Shown: piece by piece, positions 1 through 13,343 of the stretch
Layout: each line of letters begins with the position of its first letter
Numbering within the stretch: position 1 is the stretch's first letter
DNA from: Sweltsa coloradensis
Taxonomy: Eukaryota; Arthropoda; Insecta; Plecoptera; Chloroperlidae
Direction of reading: 5' to 3'
DNA length: 64,000 nt
Assembly: GCA_024449915.1 (NCBI GenBank)
Contig: JAMZAV010001281.1
Coordinates: forward strand, 1-64,000
Notes under the pieces: generated by a model
Databases searched by the model: none
Told to the model about the DNA's origin: nothing
Seen by the model: only the letters and a program-made list of their open reading frames with translations
Position numbers and translations under genes: made by a program

Positions 1-19
1 TTTTTTTAAAAAAACATAA

Positions 20-311
20 TTTGGCTCAGCAAAATAGTTGTCGTAACTTTTTTGTGTTGCTTGTGCAATAATCAAAATAAATTGTGCAAAATAGTGCAAA
101 AAGTGTGCAAAAATATGGCATAGGTTTTGACATGAAAATCCATTTTGGTTGTTCAAGCATTAACTTGGCTCAGCCAAAATGAAGTTGCCGTAACTTTTTT
201 GTGTTCCTTGTGCGAAAATCGAAGTTGGTTGTGCAAAATTGTGCAAAAAGTGTGCAAAATTCACAGCATATCGTACGTCATAATTTCATTGGTGGTTGAG
301 CCAAGTTAATG
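20..311. mobile_element. MITE-like inverted-repeat element, copy 1, with internal duplication
   Basis: The segment 158-311 begins CATTAACTTGGCTCA and ends with its exact reverse complement (297-311), a perfect 15-base terminal inverted repeat. The upstream part (20-157) is a second, diverged copy of the same interior, recognisable by repeated words such as GTGTTGCTTGTGCA and TTGTGCAAAATTGTGC. A second copy of the whole arrangement lies at 14954-15245. No coding capacity is seen. The inverted repeat is seen directly; calling it a non-autonomous DNA transposon is inference, because no target-site duplication is clear. Confidence 0.6.
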
Positions 312-404
312 TTCCCCGAATAATGACAATGCCGAAAATGGGAGAGTATAAAGTATAAACTATGAAATGACGGCGATGTGACAAACGTTGGGATTCAAGA
401 CTGG

Positions 405-3329
<2,925 letters not shown>

Positions 3330-3843
3330 AGGTTTATTTGCTCGATTGTTTATGTGCAGTCTACAACACCTAATCATTCATCTCAATTCCCAATTGCTTT
3401 TCATTTTTATTTTTTATTGCAGTTGTTCAATTTACTATTTTCATTATGTATCCTGTTGGTTTGCTTTAAGATTTGATTACGAATGACAAGTCTGTTTGTT
3501 TGTTTTTTTGGAGGAGTCTTGAAATATTTAGATACTTGGTGCAAGTATGTAAAATTTATTCACCTAATACTGTGTTGTTTTTGTGTTACCTCAAGTATAA
3601 TATTTTTATATTCAATATTCAAGTTTTGTTTTTTTTAGTTTGTTTTGTTATACAGGACGGTGTTCCACTGAGTTTGTTCTATTTTTCTTTGTTATTGTTG
3701 TAATAACTTCGCACAACACCGTAGTTGTATGAAATGTACACATTGTTGTGGTTTAAACCACAGACAAGCCTTACTTTAAGGCTTTGTGGACCGAAGCATA
3801 TAAAAAATGTACACATATGTAATTAATGAAAAAAAAAAATATA

Positions 3844-3844
<1 letters not shown>
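3330..3844 (+). repeat. Probable 3' UTR of the LINE
   Basis: AT-rich non-coding sequence between the LINE stop codon and the next ATT tract. It ends with a small hairpin-forming stretch near 3765-3785 (AAGCCTTACTTTAAGGCTT) followed by an A-run. Position and a hairpin close to the end suggest the LINE 3' UTR with an ATT-repeat tail. This is inference from position only. Confidence 0.5.
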
Positions 3845-3940
<96 letters not shown>

Positions 3941-3941
3941 T
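3845..3941. repeat. (ATT)n microsatellite, LINE tail
   Basis: About 32 uninterrupted ATT units. It sits between the plus-strand LINE and a sequence that looks like a minus-strand LINE 3' end, so it may be a shared tail of two elements. No coding meaning. Confidence 0.95.
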
Positions 3942-4190
3942 ATTTTCAAAACGTAGTGACAAGATACATAATATACATAATACAACAAACAAGTCAATAC
4001 ATAATGACGGTAGCTAGAAATTAGGGCAAGCCCCATACCACATGACATGTGTCTAACTACCTTTGGCTTACAAATAATTAAAACAACTCTACATCTAATA
4101 TTATGTACTATCTATGAATAATGATTGATGCAGTCAATGAATGATTCATGGGTGATTGATGAGATTTACACTATATTTAAATTATTTATA
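3942..4190 (-). repeat. LINE 3'-end fragment in reverse orientation
   Basis: This stretch resembles 32421-32700: both share AGGGCA, then AGCCCCATA, CATG-rich words and AATAATTAAAAC, in the same order after a TTATT-type tract. Read on the minus strand, both end in an AAT/AATAA tail, as a LINE 3' end would. No coding part is present. The parent family is not established; it may be the same as, or related to, the LINE at 508-3329. Confidence 0.5.
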
Positions 4191-4224
4191 AACCTTAGTT
4201 TAGTTCATTCATGTAAGCGTGTAC

Positions 4225-4388
4225 GTGTGAGTGTGAGTGTGAGTGTGAGTGTGAGTGTGAGTGTGAGTGTGAGTGTGAGTGTGAGTGTGAGTGTGAGTGT
4301 GAGTGTGAGTGTGAGTGTTGAGTGTGAGTGTGAGTGTGAGTGTGAGTGTGAGTGTGAGTGTGAGTGTGGGTGTGTGAGTGTGTGTGAA
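4225..4388. repeat. (GTGTGA)n microsatellite
   Basis: About 27 hexamer units of GTGAGT/GTGTGA, with one interruption near 4318-4321. The valine-serine ORF across it is an artefact of the repeat. Confidence 0.95.
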
Positions 4389-5801
4389 TGTTTTGTGACA
4401 GACGAAAACCGTTCAGTCACAAAAATAACAAGAACCATCAGAAAAAAATATAATGTCCAATACCCTTGTCTTTGTTCCCAGAATGTTTATGGTGAGCTTG
4501 GTGGTCAGGGGTGGAAACTAGACTTACTTAATACCCGGCACCTCCACCAAAGACGAGATTAGAAATTGAACAGAACGTATTATTTTGTTTTATATCCCTT
4601 AAAATAGTGTTTCAATAACTAAATATTATAGCGTAATCAAAATGTAATGTTAAGTGAGCAATTCATTGTTTTAAATTTGTATATATAATTGATCGATTCC
4701 AATATTTCGTTTATTTAACTCTTTAAGTTTACCTTATGGGATTAACTATAGCTTTCTCTAATGAAATATATCATGCAATAAGTAAATAACCTGTAAACTG
4801 TATAGCCCTATATACATTTACTAAAACAAATATTTGAACTTTTCCTATTGTTATTTGCAAAAATTCCTTCATTCCGGAATTTTTGCCCTGGATACAATAA
4901 CACTATTGAAACTATATCTACTGTTTCACGAGACAGTTCCGGTATCAGCAACGTCTCAAGTGAATTGATGTTTGCGTTTCTAAACTGTACAGGAATTTAT
5001 TCGTCGCGTGTTTTTCTTTTGTTTTTGAAAGATGGTCTAGCGTGGATCAACCAGCGCCTTCTCAGCATGCATTCTTAGCACACAGCACGCGATTTTAATT
5101 TGATTTCTTTCCGTGTTTTTATGTTGTTAGGTTTTTTATGCTTCATATTTTGGCAAAGCTGGTAATCGGAACTATGATTATACCAATAAAAGCCACTGAT
5201 TACATACAGTACTGTTACGAAGAAGTTGCAATTCTGAGCTGGTGTGCAGGTCCACAGTTTCGTTTCTCCTATGTAGCAACTTTTAAACTCCGTTTAAGAA
5301 AATGTCATTATAATAAACGCGGCAAATAAGATAATTGAATTGGAATTACATTGCATGCATTTATGTTCTTATATCAGATTAAAATCGATTCGTAAAAACT
5401 AAACATTGACGGTTAATTTAATGTCACATTATTCTGGAATTGCTATTTTGTTAAGACGCATCTAGTTTGTAGGTTGAACTTTGTAAGGCCTATAATGTGG
5501 GTCCGTCACTCCATGAGTGTTTCTTCATCGCCTAGTTGACCGCTTGTGAATGCTAACTAGAGACGAGAGAGAGAGATAGTTTATGATCCCCATCCGGAGT
5601 TCGACACAAGAAATCTGAACCAAAATACCGTATTTTTGTCCTAACGCTTCCAAATAAGTAAAATAAATAAGGAATGGGGGAATGGGGAAGGAATATTATA
5701 TGCAAGAGCTTATTTCTTTCTCAATTTGTTTGGAAATTACATTGCATATACGATTAGTAAAGGATTACTATACAAAAACTATATGTATCTATTTATTTAT
5801 A
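4389..5801. other. No gene recognised; one dispersed-motif copy
   Basis: AT-rich sequence with short open frames that show no recognisable domain. The only notable item is a copy of the 19-base word at 4533-4551, annotated separately. Confidence 0.6.
4533..4551 (+). repeat. Dispersed 19-base motif, copy A
   Basis: Exact ACCCGGCACCTCCACCAAA. The flanks (ACTTAAT before, GACGAGAT after) are not shared with the other copies. Confidence 0.85.
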
Positions 5802-6550
5802 CTAGGCCGCTTCACGAACGCTTTTTCCAGTCGCGTTGATGGATGAGCTTTATGGAATATTTCTGTCCAATGATTACGTTTTTATGTGGAATCCTTACTT
5901 TTTCAATAGTTACCTACTTGGTATTACTTGTTCATTATACACCTGTAAAAGGCTTATTAAAACCTTTATTTCTATGAATTGAAAAAAACAACTTTCTCAA
6001 CTTTTTCTTTCAAGAGGCACTACATCACCATAATCTTTATGTCAATGTAAAATATGAACGTTGTAGCCCCACCCGTTTGGTCAAAATCGGCTCAAATATC
6101 ACAAAAATATCGTACTAAAAAACGGAGAAAAAATCGTAAAAGTACGATTTCTATAAGAAATTTTTTTTTTAAATGTCTCTAAAATCATAATATATATGAT
6201 TTCAGTGATTTTAAACGTTCCTATAAAGTTTCATCAATATCGGAGTAGCCATTTGCCAAATATCACGAAAATATCGCACTAAAAATCGAAAAAAATCGTA
6301 AAAGTACGATATTTATGAGAAATATTTCTTCAATTGTACCCAAAAACAATACAGCTTTAAGTTTAGAGATTTCGAAGGTCCACTCCAATTTTCATCAAGA
6401 TCGCATATGCCGTTTGCCCGGTAGAGAGCGAACAAACAGACAAAAAAACTAACAAAAACAAAACACCCGAGCTATTTTTCTTGGGGTAACGTAAGTACAA
6501 AACAAACAAAAAAACAAAGTCAAATTGTAGTCTTCGCTTCGCTCATCCAA
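5802..6550 (-). mobile_element. Helentron/Helitron-like non-autonomous element (minus orientation)
   Basis: On the minus strand it begins TTGGATGAGCGAAGCGAAG at 6550 and ends with GCTCATCCATCAACGC, a diverged AACGC/GCGTT hairpin and CTAG at 5805-5802. The GGATGAGC near the start and GCTCATCC near the end form a subterminal inverted repeat. The interior carries CCCCACCCGTTTGGTC and repeated AAATATCG..CGTAAAAGTACGA words shared with 36509-37276. Terminal hairpin plus CTAG and subterminal repeats are the known layout of Helitrons and Helentron-derived elements; assignment here is inference. Confidence 0.6.
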
Positions 6551-6552
6551 CT

Positions 6553-7990
6553 ATCATCTATATGGATTTCGAATTCCATAACCCACATCTTTCTTTTTAT
6601 TGTACCAGATTTAAAAATATCCTTTCACAATTTTATTATTCGCCGAGTTAAAAGCTCAATTTTTTGATAACATTATGTTATGTTCGGTTCTTCTTGAATT
6701 GTGAGTGCCTTTACACAAATGTTATTGTAACCGAGTGGTTATTGAACGCAAATCTGGCTGGTGCAGCCGAGATAGAAAAGAACGCTTCTAGAACAGACCT
6801 AGAGTATAGAATAGAGGGGAGATATGATTTCAACAGAATCTAAAAATAACTCATGATTTCAAGTCGAGAAGTCTTTCAGCGAGGCAGTAATGAACATCCT
6901 CACTCCTTCAGTCGGAGTGTCTCATTGCATACTGCAAGGAGGTATGGCGGCTAATGAGGCCTGACGCGTCTTCCTCGAGATCCTGTATGGTATTCACAAC
7001 CACACGTGACACCACTTAGAATCCAACCTCATTCCATTCATTTCCTCATTCACTATTCAAATTCAATCCTACTCAGTTAGGAAAGCTTTTCCAAGTCAAC
7101 GAAAAAACTCACCCGAACTTCCGGTGATCGACCGACCATTATGTGAGTAAGATATTATAGAAAGTAAATAAATATAAACAATACAATTACGATTGCAACA
7201 GTTAAATATTGCAGACTATTGTTTAGCCGTCTTGTAATATTTCCATATTTAGTCACGAAAGAGTTAGATTAAGGGTACAAGTTGTGTTAAAATTGTTTTT
7301 CACTCTAGGATAAGTTTTAAAATAATACTTTTTCGCACAAGAGTTGTATGACGTCTCGTTGCAGTACTAGGTTGGAGATTTTTTATCAAGAACTTGGGGT
7401 TTCATAGTATGCTATACTGTGACTGATATGGTTAAGAAGCTAGCTCTACCGGAGAATGAAGCCAGGACTCCAATGCTCTAACCAACTGAACTATGGTGAC
7501 ACCTTATTAAAATTAACCACATTGTTGGTTTGATGACACATAGCTTATAACGTGGGAATATGGCAGACTCATAGACATCCAATATAATTGGCTAGACTAG
7601 CAGTCAGCGGTCTACTTCCGGGACAATGAGAATCATCTTGAAGGGGGGAGTTTGCATGTTAATCAGATGGAGCCCATTAATCGAAAAAATATTTTAAAGT
7701 GGCGCCAGTTTGGCAGGTGAGCATATTAGACTTTAACACCAAATGATTAGTAAATTCCCTTATGCAATAAATTTGCATTGTTTCTGTTTGTTCAATACCA
7801 TGCTGCACAAGCTAAAACCATATCAAACAATCCAGTAAAATAATTTATTGCATTAAAAAAGCATACATTAAAACGCCAAACCGCCATCTTGAATGGGTGA
7901 GATTGAAGCTTCAATTTGGTACACTCGCGCCTGTGCGGAGGTATTGCAGAATGCGTATCTAGCCTACTATAGGTGTTAAGATATCTATGA
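6553..7990. other. No gene recognised; one tRNA-like fragment
   Basis: AT-rich intergenic or intronic sequence. Apart from the tRNA-like fragment at 7440-7505 nothing could be identified. Confidence 0.55.
7440..7505 (-). repeat. tRNA-like fragment (SINE head or tRNA relic)
   Basis: The minus strand contains TAGTTCAGTTGGTTAGAGC (complement of about 7475-7493), an excellent pol III A-box in tRNA context. Downstream GGCTTCATTCTCC is at best a degenerate B-box. A complete cloverleaf is not apparent. Confidence 0.5.
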
Positions 7991-8780
7991 GTCAACCCTG
8001 TAACAATAAGCAAAGCATTACAATACACGCGTGTATGCTCTAACAAGCAATCTAGAGCAAGACCGTATGATAAAAGTTACTTCCTTTTTTCGTTGGTTGA
8101 CGAGTGTCAGATTCCCCTTGCTTCAAAGTTGGGACGAAGACATTCCATGCTTGAAGATGGTCGTCCTTACTCCCTGTCTGTTGGTCAACCCTGTAACAAT
8201 AAGCAAAGCTTAACAACACAGGCGTGTATGCTCTAACAAGCAATCTAGAGCACGGCCGTATGACATCGGTTACTTCCTTTTTTCGTTGGTTGACGAGTGT
8301 CAGATTCCCCTTGCTTCACAGTTGGGGCGAAGACATTCCATGCCTAAAGATTGTCTTCCTTCCTTCCGGTCTGTTGGTCAACCCTGTAACAATAAGCAAA
8401 GCATTACAACACACGCGTGTATGCCCTAACAAGCAAACTAGAGCACGGCCGTATGACATCAGTTACTTCCTTTTTTCGTTGGTTGACGAGTGTCAGATTT
8501 AACTTGCTTCAAAGTTTGGGTGAAGACATTCCATGCCTTAAGATTGTCTACCTTCCTCCCGGTCTGTTAGTTAACCCTGTAACAGTAAGCAAAGCATAAC
8601 AACACAAGCGTGTATGCTTTAACAAGCAATCTAGAGCACGGCCGTATGTTACTTCCTCTTATCGTTGCTTGACGAGTGTCAGATTACCCTGGCTTCAAAG
8701 TTAGGGCGAAGACATTCCATGCTTGAAGACGGTCGTCCTTACTCCCTGTCTGTTGGTTCACCCTGTTACAATAAGCAATC
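7991..8780. repeat. 193-bp satellite, four units plus partial
   Basis: Unit boundaries marked by GTCAACCCTGTAACAATAAG (or variants) fall at 7991, 8184, 8377, 8570 and 8756, giving periods of 193, 193, 193 and 186. Each unit also contains CGTGTATGC, TCTAGAGCACGGCCGTATG, TTTCGTTGGTTGACGAGTG and GAAGACATTCCATGC. The same unit forms a second block at 11017-11824. Short ORFs recur only because the repeat does. Confidence 0.95.
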
Positions 8781-9000
8781 AAGCACAAACAGAGCATCAG
8801 GTAACATAGCATAAATGTTTCAGAGCAACAAAACAACAGAGCAACCGAGCGACAAAGCAACAGAACATCAGTGCAACAGAGCAACAGAACATCAGAGCAA
8901 CAGAGCGTCAGTGTTCCAGAGCAACAAAACAACATTACAACAGAGCAACAGAGAATCAGAGCATCAAAGCAACAGAGTATCAGAGCACCAGAGCATAGCT
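8781..9000. repeat. CAGAGCAACAGAGCATCA-type degenerate simple repeat, block 1
   Basis: Irregular repetition of AGAGCAACAG and AGAGCATCAG words of 8-10 bases. It abuts the 193-bp satellite. A second block of the same composition lies at 10555-10850, again bounded by CGCTGACGTAAGAG on its right. Confidence 0.85.
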
Positions 9001-9589
9001 TTTCCCGCACTCGCTGACGTAAGAGTTTCCTACAATGTAATAAACAGCGGCTATGATGCTTAAGGTGACCATATTTTGAAAGTTACAAACCGGGACAACA
9101 AAAGTGTAAGAATATGTACTTTGTACTCCCGGACCATTTCGGGGTCTGGGCAGAGCCCCAGCCGCTGGAGGCAAATTTTATTTCGAGATATTTTTTTGGT
9201 CAAATGCCCAGAAAACGGCTTTCTGACATGAAAATATGAATTAAAAATGGTTTTAATGTGTACATTTATGTAGTCATAAAATCTTTATCTAGTGGTTTAA
9301 AAATGACAGTACAAAATAAAATACAAGCACTCGGCAGAAAATAATACGTGTAATTTATTGATGAGGGCATCATACTAATGAAGTTCTAATCAATAATAAT
9401 AAAGATAATTGAAAATGCATTTAATTTATGCATGTTTTAACTTTTAATACATTGTGTCTTCACAACGAAATAATTAGTGTAGGTATGAAATAAATAAAAA
9501 ACGTAGTTCAGTTGCATGATTATTGCATTTTCATTTTTCATTTTTTATAAACAAATTTAATGCAAATAATGACGGAGAAAATTAGGGGT

Positions 9590-9680
9590 GTGCAAGTCCT
9601 GATTTTTTCATTCGAGTCGAGTCAAGAGTCTTAAAATTAACTCTAGTATCGAGTCCGAGTACTTAGTCCTTTTTTAAATT
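9590..9680. repeat. GAGTC-rich stretch inside the hAT element
   Basis: GGGGTGTGCAAGTCC is followed by GAGTCGAGTCAAGAGTC and further GAGTC repeats. This looks like one terminus of another transposon nested in the hAT element, but no matching second end was found. Confidence 0.35.
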
Positions 9681-10059
9681 TCATTATTACTCTTTGACCA
9701 TTTTTTTTCAATATTAATTTTATTTATTGATATGTCTATAATTTGGCTTCAAAAGTGAAAGAGTAACATCTAATTGATTTTCAATGTAATCTCTCTCTAG
9801 ATCAATTTAATGATCAAGCAAAAATATTATTAGGGCTAGACTAAGACATAATTCAGTAGTATAAGTGGTGTTACATGAAAATGTTAATACAAACATTATA
9901 GTGACATATTTTTATTATACGGTATGTGCCAAAAAAAGTTCAGAACTTCCAAAAAGAACACAAATTTGTATCAGAGACTGAGGTTAGTATTACGCATATT
10001 CAGAGTTGGTAAGGTAACGCCAAGAATAGAACAATATTTGCGTTTTTCACTCGAGCGCG

Positions 10060-10078
10060 ACCCGGCACCTCCACCAAA
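10060..10078 (+). repeat. Dispersed 19-base motif, copy B
   Basis: Exact ACCCGGCACCTCCACCAAA inside the hAT element. Preceded by TCGAGCG, which is shared with the copy at 31171 (TTCGAGCG); the sequence after it is not shared. Confidence 0.85.
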
Positions 10079-10439
10079 ATCATTGAAAATACTAGCTCAC
10101 ACCTATAGAAAATGAATTATCTTCTTGGAAGTGGAAGAACTATTTCAAGGTTATTATTGTTAGTATTTATCAGAGAAGTGTATTTTTCTCACGTGAAACA
10201 TTATCCTTCCACATTGTACAGCTGTTGACTGAATAACGGGACATTTCCCCTCCAAAATTGCAAACCGGTACAAATACAACATTTTAACCAGTCTCTCGAG
10301 ACACCGGTACAAGTGTTCTGAAAACGGTACTGTACCGGTCAAACCGGTACGTCTGGTCACCTTAATGATGCTGTATTGATAGCATGTTGACACAGCTTGA
10401 GCGCTCGCTCGGCTGCTTTCGCCTGGCACTTCCCATTCT

Positions 10440-10850
10440 ATTATGCTTAAAGATAGTCGTCCTTACTCCCAGTCTGTTGGCCAACCCTGAAACAATAACC
10501 TAAACATATAACAGGTACTGCCTCTTTTTAGGTCAACCCTGTAACACTAAGCAAACAAGCGCAAACAGAGCATCAGAGCAACAGAGCATAAGAGCAACAA
10601 AAACCACAACAGAGCAACAGAGCAACAGAACATCAGAGTAACAAACCACACAGCGACATGGAAAGGCAACAGAACAAAAAAGCAAAAGAGCATCAAAGCT
10701 TCAAAGCAACAGAGTTACAGAGCATCAACGCAAAAGAACATCAGAGCAACACGGCGTCAGTGTTTCAGAGCAACAAAGCAACAGAGGAACAGAGGAACAG
10801 AGAATCATAGCATCAAAGCAACTGTGTATCAGAGCACCAGAGCATTGCAC
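10440..10850. repeat. Partial satellite unit and CAGAGCA-type repeat, block 2
   Basis: A fragment of the 193-bp unit (GTCCTTACTCCCAGTCTGTTGG then CAACCCTG variants) is followed by a second tract of AGAGCAACAG and GAGCATCA words ending near 10850. The order, satellite then simple repeat then CGCTGACGTAAGAG, repeats that of 8700-9020, pointing to a higher-order unit. Confidence 0.75.
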
Positions 10851-11016
10851 TTCCCACACTCGCTGACGTAAGAGTGTCCTACAATGGAATATTTAGTGGC
10901 GAAGTCACTGTATTGATAGCTTGTAGACACAGCTTGAGCGCTCGCTCGGCTACTTTTGCCTTGCACTTCCCATTCCATGATGCTTGAAGATAGTCATCTT
11001 TACTCCCTGTATGTTA

Positions 11017-11824
11017 GTCAACCCTGTAACAATAAGCAAAGCATTACAACACACGCGTGTATGCCCTAACAAGCTATCTAGAGCACGGCCGTATGATATC
11101 AGTTACTTCCTTTTTTCGTTGGTTGACGAGTGTCAGATTCCCCTTGCTTCAAAGTTGGGGCGAAGACATTCCATGCCTGAAGATTGTCTTCCTTCCTTCC
11201 GGTCTGTTAGTCAACCCTGAAACAATCAGCAAAGCATTACAACACAATCTTGTATGCCCTAACAAGCAATCTAGAGCACGACCGTTGATATCAGTTACTT
11301 CCTTTTTTCGTTGGTTGACGAGTGTGAGATTCCCCTTGCTTCAAAGTAGGGGCGAAGAAATTCCATGCCTAAAGATTGTCTTCCTTACTCCCTGTCTGTC
11401 AGTCAACCCTGTAACAATAAGCAAAGCATTACAACACACGCGTGTATGCCTTAACAAGCAATCTAGAGCACGACTGTATGATATCAGTAACTTCCTTTTT
11501 TCGTTAGTTGACGAGTGTCAAGATTCCCCTTGCTTCAAAGTTTGGGCGAAGACATTCAATGCCTTAAATTGTCTTCCTTCCTTCCGGTCTGTTAGTCAAC
11601 CCTGAAACAATAAGCAAAGCATTACAACACACTCGTGTATGCCCTAACAAGCAATCTAGAGCACGACCGTATAATATCAGTTACTTCCTTTTTTCGTTGG
11701 TTGACGAGTGTCAGATTCCCCTTGCTTTAAAGTTTGGGCAAAGACATTCCATGCCTTTAGATTGTCTTCCTTACTTCCGGTCTGTTAGTCAACCCTGAAA
11801 CAATAAGCAAAGCATTACAACACG
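11017..11824. repeat. 193-bp satellite, second block, four units plus partial
   Basis: GTCAACCCTG unit starts at 11017, 11210, 11402, 11595 and 11788, periods 193, 192, 193 and 193. Units are closely similar to those of 7991-8780. The array ends abruptly near 11824 in ACAACACGAC. Confidence 0.95.
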
Positions 11825-12493
11825 ACAATCGGTAGAATTTTAGGTGTACATAATTATACATAAATCGAAAGTGGTAAAATATTACTAAAATTCAATTAAT
11901 TATATGATTAATTAATTAATTTTTAAATATTTTTTTCATTTATTCATTCTCCGTAAAATAAGCTTTTATTTGATACCAATGTCGACTGTGTTGTCTCCTT
12001 TAAAAAAAATTTGTTGGTTAATTAATCAATTAATTTTATTAATTCAATTAATAAGAAAGTTACAGGAACTCAACTTGGGGCCATCGATTTTTGGATACCT
12101 TGTGGTCATGTTAGTTAATTCACCAATTTTCATGCTTTCTTCACGATTTGCACGATTGTTAGGCTTATAGACCCCACTAGTAGTGGTCAGCACATTTCTG
12201 AAGTATGCTGTGGGTCACTGAACTTTGTAATTTTCTATGTTTGCAAGAAAGTATGATTTTTGTTTCTTTTTATTTAATTAAATGATGCCTTTTTTATTTT
12301 ATTTTGTTTTACTTATTCCTTGAAAATGGAGACTTAGTTTTCTTAAACGTTGGAAATAAATATTGAGTTTACAACATTGTGCGTGATATTTTCCGTAAAG
12401 CTACTGCTATTTATAACACACATAACTTATATAAATAACGTAAACGGTAAATACCTACGCCCGGCTTAAGTTAAGATTTTTAAATTTTTTTTA
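11825..12493. other. AT-rich spacer with TTAATTAA runs
   Basis: Low-complexity AT-rich sequence; TTAATTAATTAAT-type runs occur at about 11895-11925 and 12018-12052. No gene or transposon was recognised. Confidence 0.6.
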
Positions 12494-13030
12494 AACGAGT
12501 GAGAGGAGCGAACGAACTGGTACATCGCCACTTTTTCGGCTCATCCGTGATTATGTGGGTGTGTGGGTCTGTCATGTGTGTGTGTGTACATCGAAAATCA
12601 GCCGAATCACTGAACAGATTGCGCTGAAATTTTAACAGGCATCCGGTACGAGTTTCCTGAGAACTGCTAACAAAATCAGCTGGATCCATTGCGATTTAAA
12701 CCTACAAGAAACAATTAATTGAAAAATAGTCTGTTAAAGTGTAGTAATTATTTTAAAGACAATGGTTTTGATTTTGAAAAAAATATTTTTTGTTTGTTAT
12801 TTGCCTGGCTGTGAAATGCCGTGCCCAAGGTTTATCGAACTTTGCACGCTCAAGGTACCCCCAAATTCCGCTCGGAGATTGAGTAAACCTTGCAATATTT
12901 ACACTTATTTCGTACTGGCTATGTTTTCCATATGATACTGTCACAGATGATAAGACTATACTGTGTTATATGCATTTCAAAACAAGTTTAATAATTTATA
13001 AAATACAATCTAGAACTAACAAAATATTTC

Positions 13031-13106
13031 CCGACCAGGGGATTGAACCCAGGTCTCCCACATTTCGGGTATAAGGGCGTCTTAGCCAAAACTAGACCAG
13101 GAAAAC
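13031..13106 (-). repeat. tRNA-like sequence, about 76 nt (tRNA pseudogene or SINE head)
   Basis: The minus strand has an A-box-like TGGTCTAGTTTTGG (complement of 13086-13099), a B-box GGTTCAATCCC (complement of 13039-13049) and a T-loop TTCAATC with four of five stem pairs. The two ends, TTCCTGG and TCGGGAA, can form a seven-pair acceptor stem with wobbles. The anticodon arm cannot be folded convincingly, so a functional tRNA is unlikely. It overlaps the left arm of the foldback beginning at 13099. Confidence 0.6.
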
Positions 13107-13342
13107 GCCAAATTCGTTGTTAGACGAGTGAGCGACTCATGTGTTGAGTACCTGGGAACATTTGCATAAAAAAGTTTTTAAGTTTAGTTAGTATAACGGC
13201 GCGTCAACTGGAAGGCCATAATGCCTCACTCTAGCCTATCGTAGGCTAGGGAGGCCTAAGGTAGGGTGAAGAAAAGGAATGTTACCGGGTAATTAACACA
13301 TGGCTCACTCACTCGTTCAACAACGACTTTGGCGTTTTCCTA
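13099..13342. repeat. Foldback: inverted copies of the GGCGTTTTCCT terminus
   Basis: AGGAAAACGCCAAATTCG at 13099 is the near-exact reverse complement of the sequence ending at 13342. The similarity continues through CGTTGTT and CGAGTGAG. Arms are roughly 40-50 bases. The centre holds TAGCCTATCGTAGGCTA, itself a palindrome. Confidence 0.65.
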
Positions 13343-13343
13343 G

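Larger units (their letters stand above)
9053..10372. mobile_element. Non-autonomous hAT-type DNA transposon with 8-bp target-site duplication
   Basis: The element spans 9061-10364. It starts TAAGGTGACCA and ends TGGTCACCTTA, a perfect 11-base terminal inverted repeat. It is flanked on both sides by ATGATGCT (9053-9060 and 10365-10372), an 8-bp duplication, the hallmark of hAT transposition. The right terminus carries repeated ACCGGT words, and the left has AACCGGGAC. No transposase ORF is present, so mobilisation would have depended on another copy. It interrupts the composite satellite. A paralogous uninterrupted sequence at about 10870-10940 (TGTATTGATAGC after GCGAAGTCAC) represents the empty site. 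One copy of the 19-base motif lies inside at 10060-10078. Confidence 0.88.
12494..13343 (+). mobile_element. Candidate Helentron-like element with nested foldback
   Basis: AACGAGTGAG at 12494-12503 is matched by its exact reverse complement at 13308-13317. The right end reads AACGACTTTGGCGTTTTCCTAG, giving an AACG/CGTT hairpin before CTAG (13340-13343), as in the copies near 31975, 32377 and 37276. The interior is a GTGTGTGTG-bearing stretch and a phrase (GCTGAAATTTTAACAGGCATCCGGTAC) loosely like the interior of 31382-32377. Whether this is one element or two abutting ones is uncertain. Confidence 0.45.

Noticed and set aside
4125..4562. Val-Ser/Cys-Glu repeat ORF of 145 codons
   Set aside because: It is produced by the GTGTGA microsatellite; no domain outside it.
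8031..11605. Repeated short ORFs beginning MYALTS
   Set aside because: They recur every 193 bases because the satellite unit repeats; reading breaks between units and no family is recognisable.
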